NCBI RefSeq assembly: GCF_009687865.1
Contig: NZ_BLAE01000015.1
Coordinates: 142,809 to 206,808, forward strand
DNA length: 64,000 nt
Source of the DNA: Acrocarpospora macrocephala
GTDB lineage: Bacteria; Actinomycetota; Actinomycetes; Streptosporangiales; Streptosporangiaceae
Reading direction: 5' to 3'
Made by a program: the position numbers and the translations under genes. The first letter of the stretch is position 1; every line of letters starts with the position of its first letter. The notes beneath the pieces are model-generated. The model worked only from the letters and a program-made list of their open reading frames with translations, did not search any database and was not told the DNA's origin. Below, one piece after another: positions 25,140 to 36,310 of this stretch.

Positions 25140-25189
25140 CTTCACGCCAAAAGTGATCAGGGTGGGCAAATGCTTCAAGCGTGAAGTAT
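25137..25189. promoter_or_regulatory. Inverted-repeat operator before MarR gene
   Basis: Arms 25137-25147 (ATACTTCACGC) and 25179-25189 (its exact complement) separated by 31 bp; an inner CTTCA.AGCG.TGAAG dyad overlaps the right arm. Ends 9 bp before the GTG at 25199. Likely autoregulatory site of the MarR protein. Confidence 0.6.
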
Positions 25190-25198
25190 GGTGGGGGT

Positions 25199-25687
25199 GT
25201 GGAAGAGGAGCTGGAGTCGCGCTGGCTCGAGGGCGATGAGCAGCAGAGCTGGTACGCGCTGGCGTTGCTGCTGAACCAGTTGCCCGCGGCGCTGGACGCG
25301 CAGATGCAGCGGGACGCGGGGATCAGCCAGTTCGAGTACATGGTGCTGTCGGCGTTGTCGATGGCACCGGGGCGGACGATGCGGATGAGCGTGCTGGCCG
25401 GGTACGCGGGCGCGACCCTGTCCCGGTTGTCGAACGTGGTCAGCCGGCTGGAGAAGCGCGGCTGGGTCGAGCGGTCACCCGACCCGGCCAGCGGGCGGAC
25501 GACCCTGGCGACGCTCACCGGCGACGGCTTCGCCGTGGTGGCGGAGGCCGCGCCCCGGCACGTCGCCGAGGTCCGCCGCCTGGTCATCGATCCGCTGACC
25601 AAGGCCCAGCAGCGGCAGCTGGGCGTGATCGCCTCCCGCATCCTGCGGGCCGTCGACCCCGACCGCAGGATCTCTGAGAGCTCCTGA
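25199..25687 (+). CDS. MarR family transcriptional regulator
   Basis: 162 residues. Winged helix-turn-helix at about 40-115: QFEYMVLSALSMAPGRTMRMSVLA, the recognition region ATLSRLSNVVSRLEKRGWVERS and the wing DPASGRTTLATLT. Flanking helices form the dimer interface. GTG at 25199 chosen because an earlier GTG at 25181 lies inside the inverted repeat. It is 47 bp ahead of an SDR gene, likely its co-transcribed or neighbouring target. Confidence 0.87.
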   Translation: MEEELESRWLEGDEQQSWYALALLLNQLPAALDAQMQRDAGISQFEYMVLSALSMAPGRTMRMSVLAGYAGATLSRLSNVVSRLEKRGWVERSPDPASGRTTLATLTGDGFAVVAEAAPRHVAEVRRLVIDPLTKAQQRQLGVIASRILRAVDPDRRISESS

Positions 25688-25734
25688 GCCCGCACCCCGC
25701 TCACCATCACCCGATCGACGAAAGGACTTCCGTC

Positions 25735-26400
25735 ATGCCCACCATCGTCATCGTCGGCGCGGGCCCCGGCCTCGGCGCCGCCCTCGGCAAGGTTTTCGGC
25801 GGCCACGGCTTCAACGTCGCGCTGATCTCCCGCAGCAAGACCAACCTGGACGTCCTCGCGGCCGGACTCGTCAACCAGGGAATCACCGCGGAGGGCTTCC
25901 CCGCCGACGTCACCGACACCGCCTCCCTCACCGCCGCGCTGGAGGCCGCCGCCGCCCGGTTCGGCCGGATCGACGTGCTGGAGTTCTCCCCGTACGCCGG
26001 GCTGGTCCAGGTCAACCCGGCCGACGTCACCGTGGACAACCTCCAGCCCGCCATTCAGGAGATCCTCTACGGCGCCGTCACCGCCACCCGGGCCGTCCTG
26101 CCCGCCATGCTCGAAGCCGGATCCGGGACGCTGCTCTACACCACCGGCGGCGGCGCGATCAGCCCCTATCCGTTCCTCGCCACCCTCAACGCCGCCCAGG
26201 CCGCCCTGCGCAACTGGGCGCACAACCTCCACAACACCCTCGCCGGCCAGGGCATCCACGCCGCCACGGTCGCCATCAACGCCATGATCACCGACAACGC
26301 GCCCGAGGGCATCCCGGCCATCGCCCCCGACGACCTCGCCCAGAGCTACTGGAACCTCCACACCCAGCGAGACCGCGCCGAGCTGGCCCTCCCCGCCTGA
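25735..26400 (+). CDS. SDR-family protein lacking catalytic Tyr/Lys
   Basis: 221 residues, Rossmann fold with the cofactor motif GAGPGLGAALG near 8-18 and a SRSKTNLD segment suited to NADP. After the TTGGGAIS strand, where the YxxxK pair should follow, the sequence reads TLNAAQAALRNW, so both Tyr and Lys are absent. This is a recurrent SDR subgroup of unknown activity rather than obvious decay, since the reading frame is clean. RBS GAAAGGA precedes the ATG. Probably controlled by the MarR gene upstream. Confidence 0.8.
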   Translation: MPTIVIVGAGPGLGAALGKVFGGHGFNVALISRSKTNLDVLAAGLVNQGITAEGFPADVTDTASLTAALEAAAARFGRIDVLEFSPYAGLVQVNPADVTVDNLQPAIQEILYGAVTATRAVLPAMLEAGSGTLLYTTGGGAISPYPFLATLNAAQAALRNWAHNLHNTLAGQGIHAATVAINAMITDNAPEGIPAIAPDDLAQSYWNLHTQRDRAELALPA

Positions 26401-26417
26401 ACGGTTCCCTCGGTGAG

Positions 26418-27995
26418 TCAGCGCAGGTCGGCGACTACATCGTTGGATTCACGGCTGTCGGAATCCTGGGGCCGTTGCTGCGGACCTCGCGCGAGAACGT
26501 AGACGAACAGGACCGCCATGACGACCGCGCCTGCCCACATGGCCTGCTGCCAGCCGGCGACGAAGGACTCTTGGGCGGCTCGGGCCAGCGCCTGCGCCTG
26601 CGAGCCGACCCCGTCGGCGGCCGCGAGGGCGTTGGCGACGCCCTCGCGGGCGGTGTCGGCGGCGGCGTCCGGCACTCCGTCGAGCCGGGAGTCGATGGCG
26701 CCGCGGTAGCCGGCGGTCAGGACCGCTCCGAGCAACGCGACACCGAGCGCGCTGCCGAACTCCCGGGTCAGGTCGTTGAGCGCGGACGCGACACCTTGCC
26801 GCTCACGCGGCAAGGCGCTGGTGATGGCCTCGGTGGAGGGCGTCATCGTCAAACCCATCCCGAGTCCCATGGCGAGCATGCCGGGGAGGACCGAGAGGTA
26901 GCCGCCGTCGACGGAGACGAAAGCGGCCATGAGGACCAGCCCCGCGCCACCCAGGAAGATCCCTGAGGCCATCGTCGGGCGGCTGCCGACGCGCGCGGCC
27001 ACCCGCGGGGCGAGGCCGGAGGCGAACATCATCAGCAGCGCCATCGGCATGAGCGCCAGGGTGGAGCGAAGGCCGGACCAGCCGAGCACCGCCTGGAAGT
27101 ACGGGAAGAGGACCACGAAGATCCCCGCCTGCACGCCGAAGACCGTCAGGAGCGACACGGAACCGCTCGCGAGACCTCGCTCGCGGAACAGGCGGACATC
27201 GAGGAGCGGAGCCTGCCGGCGCAGCTCCCAGGCCACGAATCCGACCGCGGCGAGGACGCCGACGAGGAGGCTCAGCAGCGTCGCGGGCGCGGTCCAGCCT
27301 CGTTCCGGGCCCTCGTGGAGGAAGAAGACGAGCCCGACCACCGCGGCCACGGACGACAGCGAACCGACGGTGTCGAACCCGTGCCCTGACGCCTCGCGCG
27401 AGTTCGGGATGGATCGCAGCGCCATGACGACGGCGACGACGACGAGCACGACCGGCAGGACGAAGAGCCACCGCCAGCTCGCCAGGTCGACCAGCACGGC
27501 CGACAGGTACATCCCCAGGATGCCGCCACCGCCGGCGACGCCGGTCCACACGCCGATCGCCTTGGAGCGTTCCTCGTCCGGGAAGGTCGAGGTGATGACG
27601 GCGAGGGTGACCGGCATGATCATCGCTGCGCCCACGCCGCTCAGGAAACGCGCGGCGAGCATGATCTCGGACGAGGTGGCGAGGCCGGCCGCCGTACTCG
27701 CCATTCCGAAGACGAGCAGGCCCGCGAGCAGCACCGGCCTGCGGCCCCACCGGTCGCCCATCGCGCCGAGCGGCAGGAGCAACGCGGCCAGACTGATGGT
27801 GTAGATGTTGATGAACCACAAGACCTCGGTTTGCGAGGCGTCGAACGCGACGGCGAGCTCCGGCTGGGCGACGTTCAGCCCGGACACCGAAGCGATGACC
27901 GCCATGAGCGCGATGCAGACCCCGACCAAGATCGTACGTCGTTGTCGTGGGTCCTGGATGGTCGGGCCCGCGTCTGAGGACCGGTTCGTACGCAT
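26418..27995 (-). CDS. MFS drug exporter, DHA2 (14-helix) family
   Basis: 525 residues with about fourteen hydrophobic segments. DHA2 motifs: motif A GDRWGRRPVLL after helix 2, motif C region SGVGAAMIMPVTLA, and the mid-protein linker with ELRRQAPLLDVRLFRERG. Proton-driven export of lipophilic drugs is the family role. Start ATG 27995 gives GAAAGGA a 6-base spacing; an ATG two codons upstream is too close to that site. Lies downstream of a methyltransferase gene in the same direction (52 bp). Confidence 0.9.
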   Translation of the reverse strand: MRTNRSSDAGPTIQDPRQRRTILVGVCIALMAVIASVSGLNVAQPELAVAFDASQTEVLWFINIYTISLAALLLPLGAMGDRWGRRPVLLAGLLVFGMASTAAGLATSSEIMLAARFLSGVGAAMIMPVTLAVITSTFPDEERSKAIGVWTGVAGGGGILGMYLSAVLVDLASWRWLFVLPVVLVVVAVVMALRSIPNSREASGHGFDTVGSLSSVAAVVGLVFFLHEGPERGWTAPATLLSLLVGVLAAVGFVAWELRRQAPLLDVRLFRERGLASGSVSLLTVFGVQAGIFVVLFPYFQAVLGWSGLRSTLALMPMALLMMFASGLAPRVAARVGSRPTMASGIFLGGAGLVLMAAFVSVDGGYLSVLPGMLAMGLGMGLTMTPSTEAITSALPRERQGVASALNDLTREFGSALGVALLGAVLTAGYRGAIDSRLDGVPDAAADTAREGVANALAAADGVGSQAQALARAAQESFVAGWQQAMWAGAVVMAVLFVYVLARGPQQRPQDSDSRESNDVVADLR

Positions 27996-28047
27996 GGGCA
28001 TTCCTTTCAAGAAGGCAAGGGGAATCGGCGCCGGTCGGATGGTGTGA

Positions 28048-28683
28048 TTACCGGCGTCGGGTGGCGCGCACGACGACGTCGTGGACGGGGACGGCCCGGC
28101 CATCGGGGCCGGTGAGCGTGCGGCGGTGCTCTTCGGCGGTGACGATCTCCCACTCCATGTCGTCCATGCGCGCGGTGATGGCCGCGGCGGTGGACGATGC
28201 TTCGGCAGGAGGGTGGTGCTCGTGGCCGGTAGCGCCCGGGGCGTGCAGGTGTCCCACGATGAGTAGCGTGCCGCCGGGAGCCACCCATCCGGCGATGCGG
28301 TCGTAGAACTCCAGCTGGGGCATCGCCGGGTGGGCGTAGTTGGTCATGACCAGGTCGAACTGCGCGTCCGGGCTCCAGACGCTCAGATCCGCCTCAACCC
28401 ACTGCAAGCGCTCGAGGGCCCCGCTCGCCGCCGCGCGCTCGGCGGCGTGGGCAAGGGCCTCGGACGAGATGTCGGCCGCGGTGACGTGCCAGCCGTGGGA
28501 GGCAAGCCAGATCGCCTCGGCACCGCCGCCGCACCCCGCATCCAGTGCCGTGCCCGGCGTCAGGCCGCTGGTCTCCCGAGCGAGGTACGGGTTCGGCGGG
28601 TGGCCGGCCATGGATCCGAAACCCCCAGCTCGCCCTTGGTGCCAGCGCCGCTCCCAGTAGTCCTTGTCGAATTCGTGCGCCAT
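28048..28683 (-). CDS. Class I SAM-dependent methyltransferase
   Basis: 211 residues. Motif I ALDAGCGGGAEAIWLA binds SAM, followed by the acidic strand end VTAADIS, and FDLVMTNYAHPAM as motif IV region. The opening FDKDYWERRW is typical of small thiol or tellurite/phosphatidylethanolamine-like methyltransferases. Start follows GAGGAGG. Divergent from an XRE-cupin regulator across a 109-bp interval with a TTGCC/GGCAA dyad; co-directional with the DHA2 exporter. May modify a toxic compound that the exporter removes. Confidence 0.85.
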   Translation of the reverse strand: MAHEFDKDYWERRWHQGRAGGFGSMAGHPPNPYLARETSGLTPGTALDAGCGGGAEAIWLASHGWHVTAADISSEALAHAAERAAASGALERLQWVEADLSVWSPDAQFDLVMTNYAHPAMPQLEFYDRIAGWVAPGGTLLIVGHLHAPGATGHEHHPPAEASSTAAAITARMDDMEWEIVTAEEHRRTLTGPDGRAVPVHDVVVRATRRR

Positions 28684-28769
28684 AGGTCGTCCTCCTCGTT
28701 CGCGATGATCTCTCCGCCGGAGCCGGTGACCTCATGGTGCTGATGGAGAAGGCGGATGTGCAAACGTTG

Positions 28770-28783
28770 TTGCCGAATGGCAA
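28770..28783. promoter_or_regulatory. Dyad operator before XRE-cupin gene
   Basis: TTGCC-GAAT-GGCAA, perfect 5-bp arms, 9 bp upstream of the regulator's ATG and within the divergent interval to the methyltransferase gene. Candidate binding site of that regulator. Confidence 0.5.
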
Positions 28784-28792
28784 AATGGAGGG

Positions 28793-30983
<2,191 letters not shown>

Positions 30984-31103
30984 CTATACGTTGAGAGTGG
31001 CAAGGAGTGGGCGACCTCCTTGCCTTTGCCTTTTGTGGTCCGCTGTGGACGGGCAAGCCGGCCGAGGTGGGCCCGCGACCGGCTATCGAACGTGACCGCC
31101 GAA

Positions 31104-32453
31104 TCAGGCCTTCAACGAGCAGGTGTTCTCCAGGTCGCCCGTCGTCGGGCGGGAGAGCGTCGCGCTCGCGGGTGGCCGGACGCCCGTGCCGATCCACGAC
31201 TCCAGCGCGGTGAAGGCGCTGCGGAAGCAGGGCAGCAGTGGCCGGATCCGGTCGGGGTAGGCCGGGTAGAGGCTGTCGACGTGGTTGCCGCCCTCGACTC
31301 GGTAGTAGCGGAACAAGCGGTTGCGATGGCTGTCGGCGATCATCTTGGCGTAGACGTCGGAGTCCGCTCCGATGGGCAGCAGGGTGTCCAGCGTGCCATG
31401 GATCGTGATCAGCGGGCGCTTGATCTTCCCTGTGAGGGCGACCCGCGCGACGGCCTGCCGTACGGCGGCGGGGCGGGAGGCGTAGTCGTAGTCGGTGTCG
31501 CAGCCGGGCGTGCCCGAGGCGCAGAACGGCGTGCCCGCCTCGGCGTCCCCGTCGTAGGACGGGTCGAACTCCTCGCGGTAGACCCGCTGGGTGAGGTCCC
31601 AGTAGTAGCTGTAGTGGAAGGCCCACAGGAAAGACGACTCGGCCGCGAAACCGGCCTCGATCATTCCGGCGGTGTCCCCGCTCGGGTACGCGCGCAGCGC
31701 GGGCGGGAGGAAGGTCAGCAGGTTGGGTCCGGCGGCCGTCCAGAGCACGCCCTCCCAGTCCACGCCGCCGTCGAACAGGTCGGGACGGTTCTCCAGTTGC
31801 CAGCGCACCAGGTAGCCGCCGTTGGACTGACCGGCCGCGATCGTGGTGCGGGCGGGCCGGCCGTACCGCTGCCGCACGACCTTCTTGGCGGCGATGGCGA
31901 GCTGGCTGACCCGGTCGTTCCACTCGGCGACCGCGTCGCCGGGACGGACGCCGTCGCGGTAGAAGGTCACGCCGGTGTTGCCCTTGTCGGTCGCGGCGTA
32001 GGCGTAGCCGCGGGCCAGCGCCCAGTCGGAGATCGTGAAGTCGTTGGCGTAGGTCTCCCTGTTGCCTGGGGACCCGGCCACGACCAGGCCGCCGTTCCAG
32101 TGCCGGGGCAGCCGGATGACGAACTGGGCGTCATGGTTCCAGCCGTGGTTGGTGTTGCCGGTCGAGGTGTCGGGGAAGTAGCCGTCGACCTGAATCCCGG
32201 GAACGCCGGACGGGTTGACGGCGCCGGCGGAGTTGAGCCCGGCCCAGTCGGCCTGGTCGGTGTGCCCCGTGACGAGCGTGCCCTTGGTGGTGAGATCGTC
32301 TAGGCAGGCGACCACCTGCCGCTCCGCGCCCGGCACGGTCACCTCGGGGCAGGGGGCGGCGGAGGCGTCCGGGGCGGGGACGGTGACCGCACCGGCGACC
32401 AGGGTGACGCCCGCGAGGGCGCGCGCGGTGAGCCCGCGCAGCCGGCCGGCCAT
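31104..32453 (-). CDS. Secreted alpha/beta-hydrolase (3HB-oligomer-hydrolase/tannase-like)
   Basis: 449 residues. Signal peptide to about 35 (ending ASA), mature start APCPEV. Nucleophile elbow GQSNGGYLVRWQ, acid in HGTLDTLLPIGAD and a final His in EGGNHVDSLYP. The layout, with the N-terminal HNDAQF-like strand (HDAQFVIRLPRHWNGGLVV), resembles 3-hydroxybutyrate oligomer hydrolases and tannase/feruloyl esterases; I cannot separate these. ATG shares a base with the stop of the MHS symporter gene (TGATG), so extracellular cleavage and uptake of the product are coupled. Confidence 0.75.
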   Translation of the reverse strand: MAGRLRGLTARALAGVTLVAGAVTVPAPDASAAPCPEVTVPGAERQVVACLDDLTTKGTLVTGHTDQADWAGLNSAGAVNPSGVPGIQVDGYFPDTSTGNTNHGWNHDAQFVIRLPRHWNGGLVVAGSPGNRETYANDFTISDWALARGYAYAATDKGNTGVTFYRDGVRPGDAVAEWNDRVSQLAIAAKKVVRQRYGRPARTTIAAGQSNGGYLVRWQLENRPDLFDGGVDWEGVLWTAAGPNLLTFLPPALRAYPSGDTAGMIEAGFAAESSFLWAFHYSYYWDLTQRVYREEFDPSYDGDAEAGTPFCASGTPGCDTDYDYASRPAAVRQAVARVALTGKIKRPLITIHGTLDTLLPIGADSDVYAKMIADSHRNRLFRYYRVEGGNHVDSLYPAYPDRIRPLLPCFRSAFTALESWIGTGVRPPASATLSRPTTGDLENTCSLKA

Positions 32454-33796
32454 CAGGCTTCCTTCACGACGGGTACGGCGGCGGCCTCGCCCACGCCGGA
32501 CGTCGGAGCCACCGCGGCCAGGTCCCGCTCGCGCGTCTCCTTGGCGGCGAACACCGCCACCAGCGTGAGGATCGCGGCAAGAGCCACGTAGAGGGAGATC
32601 GGGAGGCTGGCGCCGTACGCGTCGAGCAGCGCGACCGCGATGATCGGAGCGAGCGCGCCCGCCACGATCGAGGCGAGCTGGTAGCCGATCGACACGCCCG
32701 AGTAGCGCATCCGCGTCCCGAACAGTTCGGAGAAGAACGCCGCCTGAGGGCCGTACATCGCGCCGTGGAAGACCAGGCCGACGGTCACCGCCAGCGTCGT
32801 CAGGGCGAACGAGGCGGTGTCGATCAGCGGGAAGAACGCGAACGCCCACACGCCCACCCCGAGCGCGCCGAGCAGGTACACCGGCCGCCGGCCCAACCGG
32901 TCCGACAGCGCGCCCCACAGCGGGATCGTGACGAAGTGGATGGCCGAGCCGATCAGCACCGCGTTGAGCACGGTGCCCCGGGGCAGTCCCACCGTGGTCG
33001 TGCCGTACACCAGGACGAAGGCGGTGATCACGTAGTAGGAGATGTTCTCGGCGAGCCGGGCGCCGATCGCGACCAGCACGTCGGAGCGGTGGTGGCGGAA
33101 CACGTCCATGATCGGGGCCTTCGGCGCGGCCTGCTGGTTGGCCACCGCCTCCTGGAACAGCGGTGACTCGGCCACGCTGAGCCGGACCCACAGGCCGATC
33201 AGCACGAGCACGCCCGAGAGCAGGAACGCGATCCGCCAGCCCCACGCGAGGAAGGCGTCCTCCGGCTGGACCGCCGCCAGCAGCGCGAGGACGCCCGTGG
33301 CCAGCAGGTTCCCGCCGGGCGCGCCGGCCTGCGGCCAGGAGGCCCAGAAGCCGCGGTGGCGCGGATCGCCGTGCTCGGAGACCAGCAGCACCGCTCCGCC
33401 CCACTCGCCGCCCAGCGCGAAGCCCTGCACCAGGCGTAACGCGGTGAGCAGCAGGGGGGCCGCGGCGCCGAGGGTCGCGTAGGTCGGCAGCAGGCCGATC
33501 AGGAACGTGGCGCCGCCCATCATCAGCAGGCTGATGACGAGCAGCCGCTTGCGGCCGAGCCGGTCGCCGAAGTGGCCGAACACCAGCCCGCCGAGCGGCC
33601 GGGCGACGAAGCCGATCGCGTAGGTGAGGAACGCGAGGAGGGTGCCGGTGAGTTCGTCTTCGTTGGGGAAGAACAGCTTGTTGAACACCAGAGCGGCGGC
33701 GGCGCCGTAAAGGAAGAAGTCATACCACTCGATCGTGGTGCCGATCAGACTGGCCGCGATGACCTTCCTGATCCGGCTGGGTGACGTTGAGGCCAT
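32453..33796 (-). CDS. MHS-family MFS proton symporter
   Basis: 447 residues, about twelve membrane segments. Metabolite:H+ symporter signatures: IGTTIEWYDFFLYG at the N-terminus, the FVARPLGGLVFGHFGDRLGRK motif A region, and ALGGEWGGAVLLVSEH. Members take up organic acids, betaines or shikimate. Start ATG 33796 after GAGGAG; another ATG five codons earlier overlaps that site. It is the first gene of a two-gene unit with the secreted hydrolase, so likely imports an acid released by it, for example a hydroxy acid. No regulator adjacent besides the divergent LacI gene of the next locus. Confidence 0.9.
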   Translation of the reverse strand: MASTSPSRIRKVIAASLIGTTIEWYDFFLYGAAAALVFNKLFFPNEDELTGTLLAFLTYAIGFVARPLGGLVFGHFGDRLGRKRLLVISLLMMGGATFLIGLLPTYATLGAAAPLLLTALRLVQGFALGGEWGGAVLLVSEHGDPRHRGFWASWPQAGAPGGNLLATGVLALLAAVQPEDAFLAWGWRIAFLLSGVLVLIGLWVRLSVAESPLFQEAVANQQAAPKAPIMDVFRHHRSDVLVAIGARLAENISYYVITAFVLVYGTTTVGLPRGTVLNAVLIGSAIHFVTIPLWGALSDRLGRRPVYLLGALGVGVWAFAFFPLIDTASFALTTLAVTVGLVFHGAMYGPQAAFFSELFGTRMRYSGVSIGYQLASIVAGALAPIIAVALLDAYGASLPISLYVALAAILTLVAVFAAKETRERDLAAVAPTSGVGEAAAVPVVKEA

Positions 33797-33988
33797 GGGA
33801 ACTCCTCGCATCGGGGGGCGGGTTCCGCAACGGTATGCATGGACCTTTGTGACTCCTATGTGTCAGCTCAACACACATCAGGAATCCGGTATGTGAGGCC
33901 TCGGAACGGCTCACAGCGGCGGCAGAGCCGTCGTGAAGGGGTCTTTACAACGACAGGGCCGAGGTGTCACACTCGGGCAATCCCACGA

Positions 33989-34034
33989 TGTAAGCGCTTC
34001 CACATCGTGGCGAGAGTGAGTGGAAGCGCTTACA
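33989..34034. promoter_or_regulatory. Pair of LacI-type operators
   Basis: Two sites, TGTAAGCGCTTCCAC at 33989-34003 and its exact reverse complement at 34020-34034, each with an AAGCGCTT core. They lie 17 bp before the LacI gene start and are probably bound by that protein, controlling the whole sugar operon. Confidence 0.8.
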
Positions 34035-34050
34035 CTCCAAGAGGTCCCAC

Positions 34051-35061
34051 GTGGCGAACAGTGACGAGAGCGCGACGATCTACCAGGTCGCGCAACGGGC
34101 CGGCGTGTCCATCGCCACCGTGTCCCGGGCGTTGCGCGGCACGGGGCCGGTCGCCGCCAAGACTCGGGAGCGGGTGCTGCGCGCCGTCGAGGAGCTGCGC
34201 TTCACCCCCAGCCGCCTGGGCGTCTCGCTGGCCTCCGGCCGCCACGCCGCCAACGGCATCGTCTTCCCCGACCTGTCGGGGCCGTACTTCGCGGAGGTGC
34301 TGCTCGGCTACGAGGAGGTCGCCTCCGAGCTGGGCCGGTCGGTGATCATCCTCTCCACCCGGGGCAGGGCCGCCGTGCCCGACCTGGTCCGCGACCTGTC
34401 CCGCCGGGTGGACGGCATGGTCATCTTCGGCCAGACGGTACGGGACGACGTGGTCGCCGAGATCGTCGACTCAGGCCTGCCGCTGGTGATGATCGCCCGT
34501 GACGATGTCGCCGGCGCCGACGTGGTGGCCAGCGAGAACACCGTGTCGGCGGCCCGGCTGGCGAGCCACCTGCTCGGCCACGGCTACCGGCGCATCGCGC
34601 TGGCCGGAGGCCACGACAACGGCGACATCACCCAGCGGTGGACGTCCGTCGGCCAGGTCCTCAGCGAGCACGGTCTCACCCCGCCCGAGCCGTCCCCCTG
34701 CGAGTTCACCGTCGAGGGCGGGCACGCCCTCGGCCGCTACCTGCTGTCCGGTCCCCGGCCCGAGGCGATCGTCTGCGCCGACGACCAGGTGGCCCTCGGC
34801 GTGATCCTGGCCGCCGAGGAGCTCGGCCTGTCCGTGCCCGGTGACGTCGCCGTCACCGGATGGGACGACATCATGGCCGCCCGGCACGCCCGTCCCGCGC
34901 TCACCACCGTCCGGCAGCCGATGCGCGATCTCGGCGCCCGCGCCGCCCGCGCCCTGGACGAGCTGATCACCGGCGCCCGGGACACCCCACGCTCGCAAGT
35001 CACCCCCACCGAGCTCGTCATCAGAGCGAGCTGCGGTACGCACCCTCTGGAGGAAGCGTGA
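34051..35061 (+). CDS. LacI family transcriptional regulator
   Basis: 336 residues. N-terminal HTH (IYQVAQRAGVSIATVSRALRG) and hinge helix (PSRLGVSLASGR), then a periplasmic-binding-protein-like sensor domain with ADDQVALGVILAAEELGLSVPGDVAVTGWDD. GTG start at 34051. The GTG of the next gene (binding protein) overlaps its stop, so the regulator is the first gene of the sugar import operon and is autoregulated through the twin operators. The inducer is expected to be the oligosaccharide imported here. Confidence 0.92.
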   Translation: MANSDESATIYQVAQRAGVSIATVSRALRGTGPVAAKTRERVLRAVEELRFTPSRLGVSLASGRHAANGIVFPDLSGPYFAEVLLGYEEVASELGRSVIILSTRGRAAVPDLVRDLSRRVDGMVIFGQTVRDDVVAEIVDSGLPLVMIARDDVAGADVVASENTVSAARLASHLLGHGYRRIALAGGHDNGDITQRWTSVGQVLSEHGLTPPEPSPCEFTVEGGHALGRYLLSGPRPEAIVCADDQVALGVILAAEELGLSVPGDVAVTGWDDIMAARHARPALTTVRQPMRDLGARAARALDELITGARDTPRSQVTPTELVIRASCGTHPLEEA

Positions 35062-36308
35062 AGAGGTTCGTCATCGGAGTGGCCGCGGTGGGCCTGCTCG
35101 CCGCCGCGTGCGGCAGGAGCGCCGACGGCCCGGCGGAACAGGCCAAGGACGTCGACGTCAACAAGGCCACCGGCGAGGTCACCGTGTGGGCGATGGGCGC
35201 CGAGGGGGAGGCGCTCGGCGCGTTCGCCAAGGAGTTCGAGGCGGCCAACCCCGGCATCACCGTCAAGGTGACCCCGCTCGGCTGGGACGTCGCCCACGAC
35301 AAGATCACCGCCGCCATCGCCGGGAACGCCACCCCCGACGTCTCGATGCTGGGCAGCACCTGGATGGGCGAGATGGCCAAGACCGGCGCCCTGGAACCCA
35401 CCCCCGGCAACCTCATCGACAAGTCCGTGTTCTTCCCCGGCGCCTGGAGCACCGGCGAGGTCGGCGGCACCGCGTACGGCGTGCCCTGGTACGTGGAGAC
35501 CCGCGCCTTCTACTACCGCACCGACCTGGCCGAGAAGGCCGGGGTCAAACCCCCCGCCACCTGGGCGGAGACCACGGCCTTCGTCAAGGCGTTGAAGGAC
35601 AAGGCGGGCGCCGAACTGGGCGTGGAGCAGAACTTCAAGCAGGGCTCCTGGCAGGAGGTGGTCCCGCTGGTCTGGCAGGCGGGCGGCGACATCTCCGCCG
35701 CCGGCAAGTGGACGCTGGACACGCCGGAGATGGTCACCGCGCTCACCCACTACTCCTCCTTCTTCAAGGACGGCCTGTCCGCCACCGACCAGCCGACCGG
35801 CGCGTTCCCGCAGACGTTCGTGAAGGGCGAGGTCGGGGCGTTCTACTCCGGGCCGTGGATGATCGCCGGGATGGAGAAGGAGGGCGGCGCGGGCTTCGCC
35901 GAGAAGTTCGCCGTCGCGCCGTACCCGAAGGGCAGCGCCGGCGGGACCAGCGTCATCGGCGGAAGCAACATGGTGGTCTTCAAGAGCGCCAAGAGCCGGG
36001 ACGCGGCCTGGAAGTTCCTCCAGTGGCTGACCGATCCGAAGGTGCAGGCGAACTGGTTCGGCAAGGTGAGCGCGCTGCCCAGCGTGCAGGCCGCCTGGCA
36101 GGAGCCCGCGCTCACCGCCGACCAGCGGGTGGGGGTCTTCGGCGAGCAGCTCAAGGACGCCAAATCTGCGCCGGCCGTGCCGACCTGGGAGCAGGTCGCG
36201 AAGGTGATGGAGACCGAGATCGAGAAGCTCGCGCTGGGCAAGCAGTCGGCCGCGGAGGCGGCCAAGGCGATGCAGGCGCAGGCGGAGGCGATCGGGACCG
36301 GGGCCTGA
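35058..36308 (+). CDS. Sugar ABC transporter substrate-binding lipoprotein
   Basis: 416 residues, SBP_bac_1 (MalE-like). Short signal with lipobox LAAAC at about residue 19, then VTVWAMGAEGEALGAFAKEFEAANPG (described by its VTVW and FE..NPG landmarks), and the NMVVF...AAWKFLQWLTDP segment typical of family members. GTG start overlaps the LacI stop (GTGA). Outer-face receptor for an oligosaccharide. Followed by two permeases but no ATPase gene. Confidence 0.92.
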   Translation: MKRFVIGVAAVGLLAAACGRSADGPAEQAKDVDVNKATGEVTVWAMGAEGEALGAFAKEFEAANPGITVKVTPLGWDVAHDKITAAIAGNATPDVSMLGSTWMGEMAKTGALEPTPGNLIDKSVFFPGAWSTGEVGGTAYGVPWYVETRAFYYRTDLAEKAGVKPPATWAETTAFVKALKDKAGAELGVEQNFKQGSWQEVVPLVWQAGGDISAAGKWTLDTPEMVTALTHYSSFFKDGLSATDQPTGAFPQTFVKGEVGAFYSGPWMIAGMEKEGGAGFAEKFAVAPYPKGSAGGTSVIGGSNMVVFKSAKSRDAAWKFLQWLTDPKVQANWFGKVSALPSVQAAWQEPALTADQRVGVFGEQLKDAKSAPAVPTWEQVAKVMETEIEKLALGKQSAAEAAKAMQAQAEAIGTGA

Positions 36309-36310
36309 TC

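Noticed and set aside
31104..33404. A single 766-codon minus frame joining the secreted hydrolase to upstream sequence
   Set aside because: The upstream part is a shadow of the MHS symporter; signal peptide and TGATG overlap place the hydrolase start at 32453.
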